Assembly (NCBI RefSeq): GCF_039908645.1
Contig: NZ_CP150917.1
Coordinates: 3,049,501-3,113,500 of the forward strand
Direction of reading: 5' to 3'
Length of the DNA stretch: 64,000 nt
From: Pseudomonas helvetica
GTDB lineage: Bacteria; Pseudomonadota; Gammaproteobacteria; Pseudomonadales; Pseudomonadaceae
In this document: one piece after another, positions 1-8,715 of the stretch
Numbering within the stretch: position 1 is the first letter of the stretch
How the letters are laid out: each line of letters starts with the position of its first letter
Notes under the pieces: generated by a model
The model's database searches: none
Seen by the model: the letters and a program-made list of their open reading frames with translations, nothing else
Told to the model about the DNA's origin: nothing
Translations under genes and position numbers: made by a program

Positions 1-1598
1 GCCTGCGCAGCACTGTGGCAGTGTTGAGCACTACCTTGGTGGCGGTGGTCTGGCAACTCGGGTTGATGCACGCGTTCGGCTTTGGTCTGGACCCGTACTC
101 GATGCTGGTGCCGTTCCTGATCTTCGCCATTGGTATTTCCCACGGTGTACAGAAGATCAACGGGATTGCCTTGCAGTCCAGCGATGCGGACAACGCCTTG
201 ACTGCTGCCCGGCGCACGTTCCGTCAGCTGTTTCTGCCGGGGATGATTGCGATCCTCGCGGATGCGGTGGGCTTCATTACCTTGCTGATCATCGATATCG
301 GGGTGATTCGTGAACTGGCCATCGGCGCGTCCATTGGCGTGGCGGTGATCGTGTTCACCAACCTGATCCTGCTACCGGTAGCGATATCCTACGTCGGCAT
401 CAGCAAGCGCGCCGTCGAGCGCAGCAAGAAAGATGCAATCCGCGAGCATAGGTTCTGGCGTCTGCTGTCGAATTTTGCCAGCTCGAAAGTCGCCCCGGTT
501 TCTATTCTCCTGGCGCTGATCGCCTTCGGTGGCGGCCTCTGGTACAGCCAGAACCTGAAAATCGGCGACCTCGACCAAGGTGCGCCAGAGCTGCGTCCGG
601 ACTCGCGCTACAACCAGGACAACAATTTCATCATCAAGAACTACTCCACCAGCTCCGATGTGCTGGTAGTGATGGTCAAGACCAAGGCGGAAGGCTGTTC
701 GCGTTACGAAGCCATGGCGCCGATCGATGAACTGATGTGGAAGATGCAGAACACCGAGGGCGTGCAGTCGGCGATTTCCCTGGTGACCGTCTCCAAGCAG
801 ATGATCAAGGGCATGAACGAGGGCAACCTGAAGTGGGAAACCCTGTCGCGTAACCCGGATGTGCTGAACAACTCCATCGCCCGCGCCGACGGCCTGTACA
901 ACAACAGCTGCTCGTTGGCGCCGGTGCTGGTGTTCCTCAACGACCACAAGGCCGAAACCCTCGACCGTGCAGTGCATGCGGTGCAGGACTTCGCCAAGGA
1001 GAACAACAAGGACGGTCTGGAGTTCATCCTGGCTGCCGGGAACGCCGGGATCGAAGCGGCCACCAACGAGGTGATCAAGGAATCGGAACTGACCATCCTG
1101 GTGCTGGTGTACATCTGTGTGGCGACCATGTGCATGATCACCTTCCGTTCCTGGGCGGCGACCTTGTGCATCGTGTTGCCGCTGGTGCTGACCTCGGTGC
1201 TCGGCAACGCGCTGATGGCGTTCATGGGCATCGGCGTGAAAGTCGCGACCTTGCCGGTGGTGGCGCTCGGGGTAGGGATTGGCGTGGACTACGGCATCTA
1301 CATTTACAGCCGCCTCGAAAGCTTCCTGCGTGCTGGCTTGCCGCTGCAAGAGGCGTACTACCAGACGCTGAAGTCCACCGGTAAAGCGGTGCTGTTCACC
1401 GGTCTGTGCCTGGCCATTGGCGTGTGCACCTGGATCTTCTCGGCGATCAAGTTCCAGGCCGACATGGGCCTGATGCTGACCTTCATGCTGCTCTGGAACA
1501 TGTTCGGTGCACTGTGGCTGTTGCCGGCCCTGGCGCGTTTCCTGATCAAGCCTGAGAAGCTCGCGGGACAGAAGGGCAACTCGTTGTTCGCTCACTGA
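1..1598 (+). CDS. RND superfamily (MMPL/HAE3-type) transporter, 3' part
   Basis: The reading frame is open from the window edge, so the N-terminal part lies outside; about 530 C-terminal residues are present. Two blocks of membrane helices (first ~140 residues, and ~350-510) flank a soluble domain, as in the second half of MMPL/HAE3 exporters. Conserved glycine-rich helices are present, for example GVGIGVDYGIYIYSRL, which carries the Asp of this family's proton-relay helix. Known family members export lipids or hydrophobic compounds across the inner membrane; the substrate here cannot be told. A strong terminator follows 15 nt after the stop, so this is the last gene of its unit. Confidence 0.9.
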   Translation, partial: LRSTVAVLSTTLVAVVWQLGLMHAFGFGLDPYSMLVPFLIFAIGISHGVQKINGIALQSSDADNALTAARRTFRQLFLPGMIAILADAVGFITLLIIDIGVIRELAIGASIGVAVIVFTNLILLPVAISYVGISKRAVERSKKDAIREHRFWRLLSNFASSKVAPVSILLALIAFGGGLWYSQNLKIGDLDQGAPELRPDSRYNQDNNFIIKNYSTSSDVLVVMVKTKAEGCSRYEAMAPIDELMWKMQNTEGVQSAISLVTVSKQMIKGMNEGNLKWETLSRNPDVLNNSIARADGLYNNSCSLAPVLVFLNDHKAETLDRAVHAVQDFAKENNKDGLEFILAAGNAGIEAATNEVIKESELTILVLVYICVATMCMITFRSWAATLCIVLPLVLTSVLGNALMAFMGIGVKVATLPVVALGVGIGVDYGIYIYSRLESFLRAGLPLQEAYYQTLKSTGKAVLFTGLCLAIGVCTWIFSAIKFQADMGLMLTFMLLWNMFGALWLLPALARFLIKPEKLAGQKGNSLFAH

Positions 1599-1615
1599 TC
1601 GAGGTTGAAAATAAC

Positions 1616-1646
1616 AAAGCCGCAACCTTCGGGCTGCGGCTTTTTT
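1616..1646 (+). terminator. Rho-independent terminator of the RND transporter gene
   Basis: AAGCCGCA and TGCGGCTT pair around a short CTTCGG-type loop and a run of six T follows. The hairpin lies just after the transporter stop codon. Confidence 0.88.
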
Positions 1647-1668
1647 ATTTCTCGGATTTCACACCGCC

Positions 1669-1700
1669 CCCTGTGTGCGAGCCTGCTCGCTCCCACAGGG
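1669..1700. repeat. REP-like palindrome
   Basis: CCCTGTG and CACAGGG close a hairpin that contains the GCGAGCCTGCTCGC core typical of Pseudomonas REP elements. It is intergenic, between the terminator and the next gene. Confidence 0.65.
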
Positions 1701-1754
1701 TTTGCGGTAACAATGCGCTATCATTGCTGTTTTCCCCTGAAAGACATGATTGCC

Positions 1755-2045
1755 ATGACTGCCGAAACCCTTCTCAACGCCCTCGAACACTGCACCATGG
1801 TCGAAATCGACGGCTTTCACGCCTTCGAATTCGCTCTCGACGAAGACGACAATCTGCACATCGAATGCATGGATGGCCGAGCGGCCAAGCACTGGGAGTT
1901 CAGCCCGGCTCAGGTTAAGGCTGCGACCTTCGATCAAGACCTGCAGAGTTGGCTGATCATCGGTGATTCCGGCGAGCATCGTCTGGTCTGCCTGGACGCG
2001 TTCGGCGGTAACGACGACGAAGAAGAAACCAATGAAGATGCGTAA
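1755..2045 (+). CDS. Small acidic conserved protein (possibly DUF5629)
   Basis: A 96-residue cytosolic protein, rich in Glu/Asp, with no membrane segment. It has an alternating strand pattern and ends in a very acidic tail (DDEEETNEDA). ATG 1755 is chosen because the GAAAGA upstream is well spaced for it; ATG 1746 is possible but has almost no spacing. Its end overlaps the start of the lactonase gene by 14 nt, so the two are probably co-translated. I think it belongs to the Pseudomonas family DUF5629, from memory only. No function is known to me. Confidence 0.75.
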   Translation: MTAETLLNALEHCTMVEIDGFHAFEFALDEDDNLHIECMDGRAAKHWEFSPAQVKAATFDQDLQSWLIIGDSGEHRLVCLDAFGGNDDEEETNEDA

Positions 2046-3207
2046 ACTCTGGCCGCTGCTGATGGCCGGCAGTGTCGGGGCAATGAGCCTTTCCAGCGCA
2101 TCCGCCGAGAGCTTCCAGTTGCTGATCGGCACCTACACCCAAGGCCAGAGCCAGGGGATCTATCGACTCAAATTCGATAGCCAGAGCGGTCAACTCGACG
2201 CGACGCCGTTGCAGGTGGTCAAGAGTGCCAACCCGTCGTGGCTGACCTTGTCCAGCGATCAGCGTCGACTGTTTGTGGTCAACGAGAATGGTCCGGGTCA
2301 AACCGACCCGGTAGGGCGCGTCAGCAGCTTCGCTGTCGAGCCGAACACCCACGCGCTGAGCCTGATCAGTCAGGTGCAGAGCCTGGGCAACGAGCCGACC
2401 CATTCCAGCCTGAGCGCTGACGGCAAGTACCTGTTTGTCAGTAATTACTCGGTGGCCGAAGACCCGGGTGGCAGCCTGGCGGCATTGCCGGTGAGTGCCG
2501 ATGGCAAGCTGGCGCCACCGGTGCAACTGAGCAGCCATCAGCCGAGCCGGGTCAATCCCGAGCGGCAGATGTCGGCGCATGTGCATTCGACGGTGTCCTC
2601 GCCGGACGGTCAGTACGTGTTTGCCAATGACCTGGGCGCCGACAAGGTCTTTGTCTATCGCTATGACCCCAAGGCCAATCCAGAGCTACCGCTGACCGCA
2701 GCCACACCAGCCTCGGTTCAGTTGCCGCCCGGCAGCGGGCCGCGGCATTTGCTGTTCAGTGCCGACGGTAAGCACGCGTACCTGACCCTGGAAATGAGCG
2801 CGCAAGTCGCGGTGTTCGATTATCAGGCCGGCAAACTGACCCAGCGGCAGATGGTCGACTTGGCAGCCGGCAAACCTGCGGCGCAGAAAGCCGCCGCTGC
2901 GCTGCATGCCTCGTCGGATGGCAAGTTCCTCTACGTCAGCAACCGTGGCACCACTAACGAATTGCTGGTGTTCGCCATCGATCCGGCCAGTGGTGAGCTC
3001 AAGGAGCTTCAGCGCCGTCCGGTGGAGGGTGATCACCCGCGTGAGTTCAGCCTCGACCCGAGCGGCAAGTTCGTGCTGGTCGCCAACCAGAAGAGCAACC
3101 AGATCGTCATCATCGCGCGTGATGTGAAGACCGGCCTGCTGGGCAAAACCGTGCAAAAACTGCCGTTCGACTCACCCAGCGACATCAAGTTCTTCCTGCG
3201 TCAATAA
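2032..3207 (+). CDS. Exported lactonase-family beta-propeller protein
   Basis: 391 residues starting MKMRKLWPLL, with a signal peptide ending near the SASA motif (about residue 23), so a periplasmic protein is predicted. The rest is a seven-bladed propeller of the 6-phosphogluconolactonase-like lactonase family: repeated blades with SADGKYLFVSN, SPDGQYVFANDLG and DGKFLYVSNRG signatures, and the family motif GPRHLLFSADG. Cytosolic Pgl hydrolyses 6-phosphogluconolactone. The signal peptide here argues for another lactone or sugar substrate outside the cytosol. It overlaps the preceding small gene by 14 nt and is followed by a GC-rich hairpin. Confidence 0.88.
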   Translation: MKMRKLWPLLMAGSVGAMSLSSASAESFQLLIGTYTQGQSQGIYRLKFDSQSGQLDATPLQVVKSANPSWLTLSSDQRRLFVVNENGPGQTDPVGRVSSFAVEPNTHALSLISQVQSLGNEPTHSSLSADGKYLFVSNYSVAEDPGGSLAALPVSADGKLAPPVQLSSHQPSRVNPERQMSAHVHSTVSSPDGQYVFANDLGADKVFVYRYDPKANPELPLTAATPASVQLPPGSGPRHLLFSADGKHAYLTLEMSAQVAVFDYQAGKLTQRQMVDLAAGKPAAQKAAAALHASSDGKFLYVSNRGTTNELLVFAIDPASGELKELQRRPVEGDHPREFSLDPSGKFVLVANQKSNQIVIIARDVKTGLLGKTVQKLPFDSPSDIKFFLRQ

Positions 3208-3210
3208 ACC

Positions 3211-3235
3211 GCAGGCCCCGTGTGCCGGGGCCTGC
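3211..3235 (+). terminator. Hairpin terminator after the lactonase gene
   Basis: GCAGGCCCC and GGGGCCTGC form a perfect 9-bp stem with a short loop 4 nt after the stop codon. The T tract that follows is poor. Confidence 0.7.
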
Positions 3236-3365
3236 GTGGTTCTATTAATCTGAGTGATATCCGCTACTGCTACAAAAGATTTCAAGAGCGCCAACCCTCG
3301 GGCGTAAGTTTGCTTCACGGCCTGAACAGGCAAGCAAGCCAACTGAATCTACGAGGGTTACCGCC

Positions 3366-3545
3366 ATGAACTTCAATCTCTTCTCCGTGATTGCCGCATC
3401 CGCTATCTCCGCCAGCGTTGCTCTGCCAGCCAGTGCCAACACTGAGATCAGCTCGAAAAAATCCGGCACCCACAGCTACACCCAGAAATACCTGCAACAA
3501 AGCGCCAACTTCTATGCCGCGCTGGATCACAAGATCCAACACTGA
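3366..3545 (+). CDS. Small exported protein, unknown function (59 aa)
   Basis: An ATG with GAGG about 10 nt upstream opens a 59-codon frame. The first 24 residues are a clear signal peptide ending ALPASA, leaving a mature peptide of about 35 residues (NTEISSKKSG...) that is polar, basic and aromatic, with no cysteines. The surrounding frames are not better. I do not recognise a family. It is the first of four short genes for exported or membrane proteins between here and 4461. Confidence 0.6.
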   Translation: MNFNLFSVIAASAISASVALPASANTEISSKKSGTHSYTQKYLQQSANFYAALDHKIQH

Positions 3546-3562
3546 GATTCAAGCCCTGCCGA

Positions 3563-3644
3563 CTTTATGCAGGAGCGAAGTCACTTGATCCGATCAGCGA
3601 TCCTTTCGCTGGAAAGACCAGTGTGATGTCGCTCCTGCATAAAG
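3563..3644. repeat. Long imperfect inverted repeat (REPIN-like)
   Basis: 22-nt arms (3563-3584 and 3623-3644) containing TTTATGCAGGAGCGA match as inverted copies with two mismatches around a ~38-nt spacer. This is the layout of two REP sequences facing each other. It follows the small exported gene and may also act as a transcript end. Confidence 0.65.
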
Positions 3645-3691
3645 CATTTGCGACTCCGCACCTCAATCAGCACAAATATCTCGTGTAATAT

Positions 3692-3705
3692 CACATGGCC
3701 ATGTG
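3692..3705. promoter_or_regulatory. Perfect 14-bp palindrome, candidate operator
   Basis: CACATGGCCATGTG lies in A+T-rich DNA 51 nt before the start of the next small gene. Its position and symmetry suit a dimeric repressor or activator site; no known motif is assigned. Confidence 0.35.
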
Positions 3706-3756
3706 TTTAAATTTGACGCTAATTTATTGACTCAATCTTTCCCAAGGATCGATGAC

Positions 3757-3882
3757 ATGGCGATGCGTCTGGCTGTGGTGCTGCTGTTTCTCTACTCCAC
3801 CCCGATTCTCTCGGCTGCCCGCCCGGTTGACGGCGAGCCTGAAGCCGCACGCGAGCGTTTGATGAGCGTGTTGCAGGACTGA
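3757..3882 (+). CDS. Short exported peptide, unknown function (41 aa)
   Basis: ATG 3757 is preceded by AAGGA at a usable distance. The 41 residues begin with a basic start and a hydrophobic core (LAVVLLFLYSTPILSA) that looks like a signal peptide, and end in a charged ~20-residue tail. The A+T-rich upstream region with the palindrome at 3692-3705 could be its promoter. Very short, so coding status is inferred from signal-like composition and RBS only. Confidence 0.4.
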   Translation: MAMRLAVVLLFLYSTPILSAARPVDGEPEAARERLMSVLQD

Positions 3883-3965
3883 AAATCGTCGGATTTTCGA
3901 TCAATTAAACTGATAGCTACTATGCATAAAGGTCGCTATTCATGGCCGGTTGTTTGATTGATCCT

Positions 3966-3987
3966 GTGGGCACTGAAACATGCCCAC
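3966..3987 (+). other. Hairpin just upstream of the next start codon
   Basis: GTGGGCA and TGCCCAC form a perfect 7-bp stem with an 8-nt loop, immediately followed by the GGAG ribosome site of the gene at 3998. It could modulate translation. No direct evidence. Confidence 0.35.
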
Positions 3988-3997
3988 GGAGAATCCC

Positions 3998-4207
3998 ATG
4001 GCCGGCACAATCCTTTCTTCTGCCAAACACGGCGCGTACGTCGCCATTGGTTTATACGTGGCGATGGTTCTGGTGGTCAGTCTTTCGGCCCAGTCGCAGC
4101 GCATCACGCAAGCACCGATTCAGGTCGCTTATCCCGCCATCCAGTTTGAGCACGTGCAGCACGCCAGCGCTGAGCATTCCGATGTCGCGGGAGCCGTGGG
4201 GGTATGA
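3998..4207 (+). CDS. Small single-pass membrane protein, unknown (69 aa)
   Basis: ATG 3998 has GGAG 8 nt upstream and is preferred over ATG 3980, which lies inside the upstream hairpin. 69 residues: a short N-terminal stretch, one strong hydrophobic helix (about residues 12-33, VAIGLYVAMVLVVSL), then a polar segment with several His residues (FEHVQHASAEH). The stop overlaps the next start as ATGA, so the two are translated as a pair. No family recognised. Confidence 0.6.
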   Translation: MAGTILSSAKHGAYVAIGLYVAMVLVVSLSAQSQRITQAPIQVAYPAIQFEHVQHASAEHSDVAGAVGV

Positions 4208-4461
4208 AAGGGCGCAAACTGATGGTCGTCGCCTTCCTGGCATTCCTGACCAATGGATCTTCACTGCTCGGCATTGGCCAAGGCTCGGCGGGCTCGCTGG
4301 CACGGGCCATCGAGTGCAATCACAACATCGCCCACAACATCCAGACCGCCAAGGCGCTGGGGTTGTTGGCGGGTAATCCGCCGGCCAAACCCAAAGCAGT
4401 GGTTCTGGGGCCGTTTGAGGTTGATTGCTCGGCGCTTAAAATGTGCAGCGCGTTGGCGTAG
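4204..4461 (+). CDS. Small exported protein with three cysteines, unknown (85 aa)
   Basis: Start overlaps the preceding stop (ATGA). The N-terminus MKGRKLMVVAFLAFL followed by small residues resembles a signal peptide. The mature part carries Cys residues near positions 38, 75 and 80 (IECNHN, VDCSALKMC), so a disulphide in the periplasm is plausible. No homologue comes to mind. The coupling suggests function together with the membrane peptide before it. Confidence 0.6.
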   Translation: MKGRKLMVVAFLAFLTNGSSLLGIGQGSAGSLARAIECNHNIAHNIQTAKALGLLAGNPPAKPKAVVLGPFEVDCSALKMCSALA

Positions 4462-4465
4462 GAAG

Positions 4466-5077
4466 TCAGGTTGGTTGTTTGGCCATGATGGCGGCGAACA
4501 ACGCTGACTCAAGAATCCCCTGCAACCAGGCCTGAAGATGCCGATACGGCGTCTGCGCAAACCACTCGCGGTCGACATGTGCGAACTGGCGTATGAACGG
4601 TGCCAGGGCGATATCTGCCAGGCTCAGATGATCGGCCACCAGATACACTCGCTGTTGCAGCAACTCATCCAGTTCGAGCAAAAACACTTCGCCTTCCGCG
4701 CGGTAATGCTCCATGGGGTGTTCCGGGTAGCGTTCAGCGTATTTGTAGCGATTGAGGTGCAGCTTGAACGTCTGATCGTTTGCTTCGATCAGCGCCGCGC
4801 CACGTTGCTGCGCTGCAGGATCGTCCTTGAGCAACCAATCCTGCGGGTCGTTCTGTTCCAGCGCCCATTGCATGATCTCCAGGCTTTCCTCGATCACCCG
4901 ACCGTCCAGGCTCAGCACCGGCACGGTGCCTTTGCTCGACAACGCGAGCATCTGCGGCGGCTTGGCTTTAAGGCTGACCTCGACAATGTCCACCGCCACT
5001 GAACTGTAACGCAGCGCCATGCGTGCGCGCATGGCGTAGGGGCAGCGGCGGAAAGAGTAGAGCGTCGGCGTGCTCAT
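4466..5077 (-). CDS. Glutathione S-transferase family protein
   Basis: 203 residues. The N-terminal thioredoxin-like domain has CPYA at residues 12-15 and the GTVPVL cis-Pro motif plus EES glutathione-binding residues. The helical C-terminal domain contains LSLADIALAPFIRQFAHVD, the conserved N-capping/Asp motif of GSTs. The CPYA active site is of glutaredoxin/Omega-like type, so thiol transfer or dehydroascorbate-type chemistry is likelier than drug conjugation. The start overlaps the sbcC stop by 4 nt (ATGA), which makes it the third gene of the sbcDC operon. Confidence 0.88.
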   Translation of the reverse strand: MSTPTLYSFRRCPYAMRARMALRYSSVAVDIVEVSLKAKPPQMLALSSKGTVPVLSLDGRVIEESLEIMQWALEQNDPQDWLLKDDPAAQQRGAALIEANDQTFKLHLNRYKYAERYPEHPMEHYRAEGEVFLLELDELLQQRVYLVADHLSLADIALAPFIRQFAHVDREWFAQTPYRHLQAWLQGILESALFAAIMAKQPT

Positions 5078-8000
5078 TTGACCTCCAGCGTACTCAGGCC
5101 ATTGCCTTGGCGATGAACCTGGATCTGCACCGGGATTCGCTCGTGCATCTCCTGTACGTGGGAGATTACGCCGACCTTGCGACCCTGCGCCTGCAGGCCA
5201 TCAAGGGCGTCCATCGCCAATTGCAGTGACTCGGGGTCGAGGCTGCCGAAGCCTTCATCGATGAACAGCGATTCGATTTTCAGCGTGCTCGACGCCATCG
5301 AGGCCAGGCCCAGCGCCAATGCCAGCGACACCAGGAAGGTTTCGCCGCCCGACAGCGAATGCACCGAGCGCAGTTCGTCGCCCATCTCCGTGTCCATCAC
5401 CAGCAAGCCGAGCATGCTGCCGCCGCGCTTGAGCCGGTAGCGGCGCACCAGTTGGCGCAACTGGGCGTTGGCGTGATGCACCAGCAAATCGAGGTTGTAG
5501 GCCTGGGCGATCTTGCGGAAAGTGTCTCCGGTGGCCGAGCCGATCAGGGCATTCAGCCGTGCCCAGCGCTGCCACTCGTTGTAGGCATCGCCAATGCGTT
5601 GTGCCAGCGCCTGATTGGCGTCCTGACGGCGTTGATCCTCGGCTTGTTGCGCACGTAGTTCGGCGCAGAGCTGTTCGCTGATCCCGAACTGGTTTTGCAG
5701 CTCGCCAAGGGCTGTGGCCAGTTGTTCGGCATCGAGGTTGCCGTTGTGCTGCGCCTGATGGATGTGCAGGCGCTGTTCGCGTTCATGCACTAGCACCTTG
5801 GCTTGCTCGATGGCTTTTTCGCCGAGCTGTAGCTGTTGGCGCAACTGGCTGACCTGCTCGTCGCTGAACGCCAGTAACTGCTCCAGGCCGCCATCGTCGA
5901 GTTCCGGATGAAGGGCTCGCCATTCGGCAATCTTGCCGCTCAGCTCATGACTTTCGGCTTCCAGCGCGTGCTGGCGTTGTTGCTCCGCCCTGAGCTCGGC
6001 GGCCAGTTGAATCTGCTGGCTGCGGACTTCTTGCAGCTCTTGATTGGCCATCGCTTCGGCCTGTCGAGCCTGTTCGACGGCCTGATCCAGTTGCTGCTGC
6101 CACTGCTCGGCGCTCGGCTGCTCGCCCAGCAGTTCGGCGAGTTTTTGTTGGGCGGCGTGTTGCTGCTCGGCGAGTGCGCTGAATTGTTGCTGTGCGGCTT
6201 GCAATTGCTGCACGCGTGTCAGTTGCCGGTCCTGTTCTTTCTCGAGGGTTTGCTGACGCTGTTGTTGCTCGCTGAGTTCTTCGCGTTGCAATTCCAGCTG
6301 TTCCAGCCGCTGGGCGACCTGCTGATCGAGTTGCATGAAGGTCGCAGCGGGCTCGTTGCGCAAACCGTCAAGGGTCGCCGCCGGGAGCAGGGCGCTGAAC
6401 GCTGCGAGTTCCTCTTCAAGGCGCTGGCTGTCATTGCTCAACTCGCGCTGCTGGATCGCCAGTTGCTGGGCAGCCTGTTGGCTGGCCTGGTCGGCGGCTT
6501 GCAGTTGTTGCTGAAGACGTGCGGCGTCTTGCTGCAAGGTGAGCAGGGCGCTTTGTCGCTGTTCGTCCTGGGCAATGCTCTGATTCAACTGAGCACTTTG
6601 CTGATTCAGCCAGGCGTCGCGTTTGGCGGTTTCCTGGGTCAGCAACTGGGCGGCCAGTGGATGCGCTTCAAGGCTCGGTGTCAGGCTCTGCTGCTGGGTT
6701 GCCAGCTGTTCCTGTTGTTGCAGCAGTTCTTTTTGCTGGGCAATCAGCCCGCCGACTTCGGTGCGCAGGTCTGCGAGTTTTTCCTTGAGCAGGTCAACGG
6801 CTTTTTGTGCATTGGCCTGTTCGCTTTCATCGTGCCGGCCGAGGCTTTGCAGCAATGCTTCTGGCTGATGATAAGGATGCTCGACGCTGCCGCAGACCGG
6901 GCACGGTTGATCGTCCTGCAACTGCCCGCGCAACTCTTCGACGCTGGCACTGCGCGCCAGGCGCTGACGCTCCAGCAGTTCCCGAGTGACTGTCAGGGTT
7001 TGCTCGGCAACAGTCAGTTCGGCCTTGGCCTGGACGCCTTCGCGGGTCAGGCGTTCGCGTTCTGTCTGGACGGTTTGCAGGCGCTGTTGCAGGTCCTGCG
7101 TGCGCGTGTCCAGCTCCTGCTGACGAGCCCACAATCGCGCGAGCTCTTCGATGGCGCGCTGCTGCTTGCGGTTGTCTTGCAGCAGGCTGCCGAGGATCTG
7201 AATCTGTTCGGCAACAGCTGCAGGTTCAGCGCCGGCTTCGCTGTAGAGCAGCTCCAGGCTTTGCCGTTGCGCGCTGAACTGGGCGGCGGTGTCCGCCGCC
7301 CGTCGTTCCATTTGGAGCAGTTCGGCCTGACCCTTTTTCAGGCGATTGCCGACCAGCATCAGTTGCTGCAAGCGTTCGCGGTAAGCGTTCCAGGCGTCAC
7401 TGACGGGAGCCAGTTGGAGGCTCAGTTCCAGCTGCGTCGCAATCGTCGCCAGGCGTTCGGCAACCCGTTGTTGCTGTTCGAGCATTTGCGCGATGGCTTG
7501 CTGGCCTTCGGAGCTGGCCAGTTCGGCGTTGTGCTTGAGTTCGGCTGAGGCGTTGATGGTCTGGGTCAGGCGCGCCAGGTTGCTCTGTTCTTCGAAGGCC
7601 TGACGCAGCAGTGGGGCGTTGTTGCTGTGCTGGCTTTGGGCTTGGGTCAGCGCGGTTTTTGCGGATTCCAGGCTGTGTTCTAGTTGAACCTGACGGGTTT
7701 GCAACTCGTTCTGTTGTTGAGCGTGTTGCTGAATCAGCGCGGCCAACGGGCTCAGTTGCGCGCTCAGCTCGGTTTGCCGGGCAAACTGATGCCGCTGCGG
7801 CGCCAGTTGTTCCAGGCGCGCCAGGTTCAGCCGTTCGCCAGTCTGGGCGTCCCACGACTGTTGAGCCTGTTGCAATTGCTCGGCGGCGGCCTGTTGCTGG
7901 TCCTGCAACTGCTGCAGTTCTTTGAGCCAGGTGTTCTGCAGTTCAAGTTGCTTGAGCTGTGCTTGCTGGTTTTTGAGTTGTTGCTGAGCGTCGTTGAAGC

Positions 8001-8715
8001 GCTGATCGAGTTCGGCGCGGGCCTCGGGTTCAAGGGGCGTTACGCCAGTGGCCTGATCTTGCAGCAACTTGTGGGCTTCGCGGGTTTCCTTGCTTTTATC
8101 GAAAGCACGCTTGCCCAGGCGCGTGTAGAGCGCGGTGTCGGTGAGCTTTTCCAGCAGTTCGCTGCGGTCGTTGTCATCGGCCTTGAGAAAAGCGCTGAAC
8201 TCGCTTTGAGCGAGCATCACCGCGCGGGTGAACTGTTCGAAGTTCAGGCCCAGCACGGCTTCCAGTTGAGTCTTGTATTCGCCTTTCTGGCTGGCCAGCA
8301 GTTGATCGGTGTCGAGGTCGCGCAGGCTTTGACGGCTGGCTTGCAGCTTGCCGTTGGCTTTTTCACGGGCGCGATTGGCCTCCCAGCGTGCACGGTAGCG
8401 ACGACCGTCGATGCCGACAAAGTCGACCTCGGCATAGCCGTCACCGGTGCCACGGCGCAGCAGGGTGCGCGGGTCGCCGGTGGCGATCTCGCCGTCTGCA
8501 TCCGGTACCTTGGCGTCGCGTCCGGTGTTGTTGAGGCGCGGCACTGCGCCAAACAGCGCCAGGCACAACGCATCGAGCAAGGTGCTTTTGCCGGCGCCGG
8601 TCGGCCCGGTAATCGCAAACAGGCCGGAACTGGCCAGGGGGTCGGCGGTGAAGTCGATTTCAAAGGGGCCCGCCAGCGAGGCGAGGTTTTTCAGGCGGAT
8701 CGCGAGGATTTTCAT
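5074..8715 (-). CDS. sbcC: Exonuclease subunit SbcC (SMC-like ATPase)
   Basis: 1213 residues. Walker A GPTGAGKST is at 37-45. Two long Gln-rich coiled coils flank the zinc hook CPVC at 605-608, and the C-terminal lobe has the signature LSGGET and Walker B SLFIDEGFGSLD. Together with SbcD (Mre11) it forms the SbcCD (Rad50-Mre11 type) nuclease that cuts hairpins and protein-blocked DNA ends. The length is at the upper end for Pseudomonas SbcC because of the extended coiled coil. The start overlaps the sbcD stop by 4 nt. Confidence 0.97.
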   Translation of the reverse strand: MKILAIRLKNLASLAGPFEIDFTADPLASSGLFAITGPTGAGKSTLLDALCLALFGAVPRLNNTGRDAKVPDADGEIATGDPRTLLRRGTGDGYAEVDFVGIDGRRYRARWEANRAREKANGKLQASRQSLRDLDTDQLLASQKGEYKTQLEAVLGLNFEQFTRAVMLAQSEFSAFLKADDNDRSELLEKLTDTALYTRLGKRAFDKSKETREAHKLLQDQATGVTPLEPEARAELDQRFNDAQQQLKNQQAQLKQLELQNTWLKELQQLQDQQQAAAEQLQQAQQSWDAQTGERLNLARLEQLAPQRHQFARQTELSAQLSPLAALIQQHAQQQNELQTRQVQLEHSLESAKTALTQAQSQHSNNAPLLRQAFEEQSNLARLTQTINASAELKHNAELASSEGQQAIAQMLEQQQRVAERLATIATQLELSLQLAPVSDAWNAYRERLQQLMLVGNRLKKGQAELLQMERRAADTAAQFSAQRQSLELLYSEAGAEPAAVAEQIQILGSLLQDNRKQQRAIEELARLWARQQELDTRTQDLQQRLQTVQTERERLTREGVQAKAELTVAEQTLTVTRELLERQRLARSASVEELRGQLQDDQPCPVCGSVEHPYHQPEALLQSLGRHDESEQANAQKAVDLLKEKLADLRTEVGGLIAQQKELLQQQEQLATQQQSLTPSLEAHPLAAQLLTQETAKRDAWLNQQSAQLNQSIAQDEQRQSALLTLQQDAARLQQQLQAADQASQQAAQQLAIQQRELSNDSQRLEEELAAFSALLPAATLDGLRNEPAATFMQLDQQVAQRLEQLELQREELSEQQQRQQTLEKEQDRQLTRVQQLQAAQQQFSALAEQQHAAQQKLAELLGEQPSAEQWQQQLDQAVEQARQAEAMANQELQEVRSQQIQLAAELRAEQQRQHALEAESHELSGKIAEWRALHPELDDGGLEQLLAFSDEQVSQLRQQLQLGEKAIEQAKVLVHEREQRLHIHQAQHNGNLDAEQLATALGELQNQFGISEQLCAELRAQQAEDQRRQDANQALAQRIGDAYNEWQRWARLNALIGSATGDTFRKIAQAYNLDLLVHHANAQLRQLVRRYRLKRGGSMLGLLVMDTEMGDELRSVHSLSGGETFLVSLALALGLASMASSTLKIESLFIDEGFGSLDPESLQLAMDALDGLQAQGRKVGVISHVQEMHERIPVQIQVHRQGNGLSTLEVK

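Noticed and set aside
372..1625. 417-codon minus-strand frame across the RND transporter
   Set aside because: Arg/His/Gln-rich composition typical of antisense reading of a high-G+C gene; the transporter frame has clear membrane motifs.
5908..7548. 546-codon plus-strand open frame inside sbcC
   Set aside because: Leu/Gln-rich mirror of the Gln-rich SbcC coiled coil; the minus strand has clear SbcC motifs. It is an antisense shadow.
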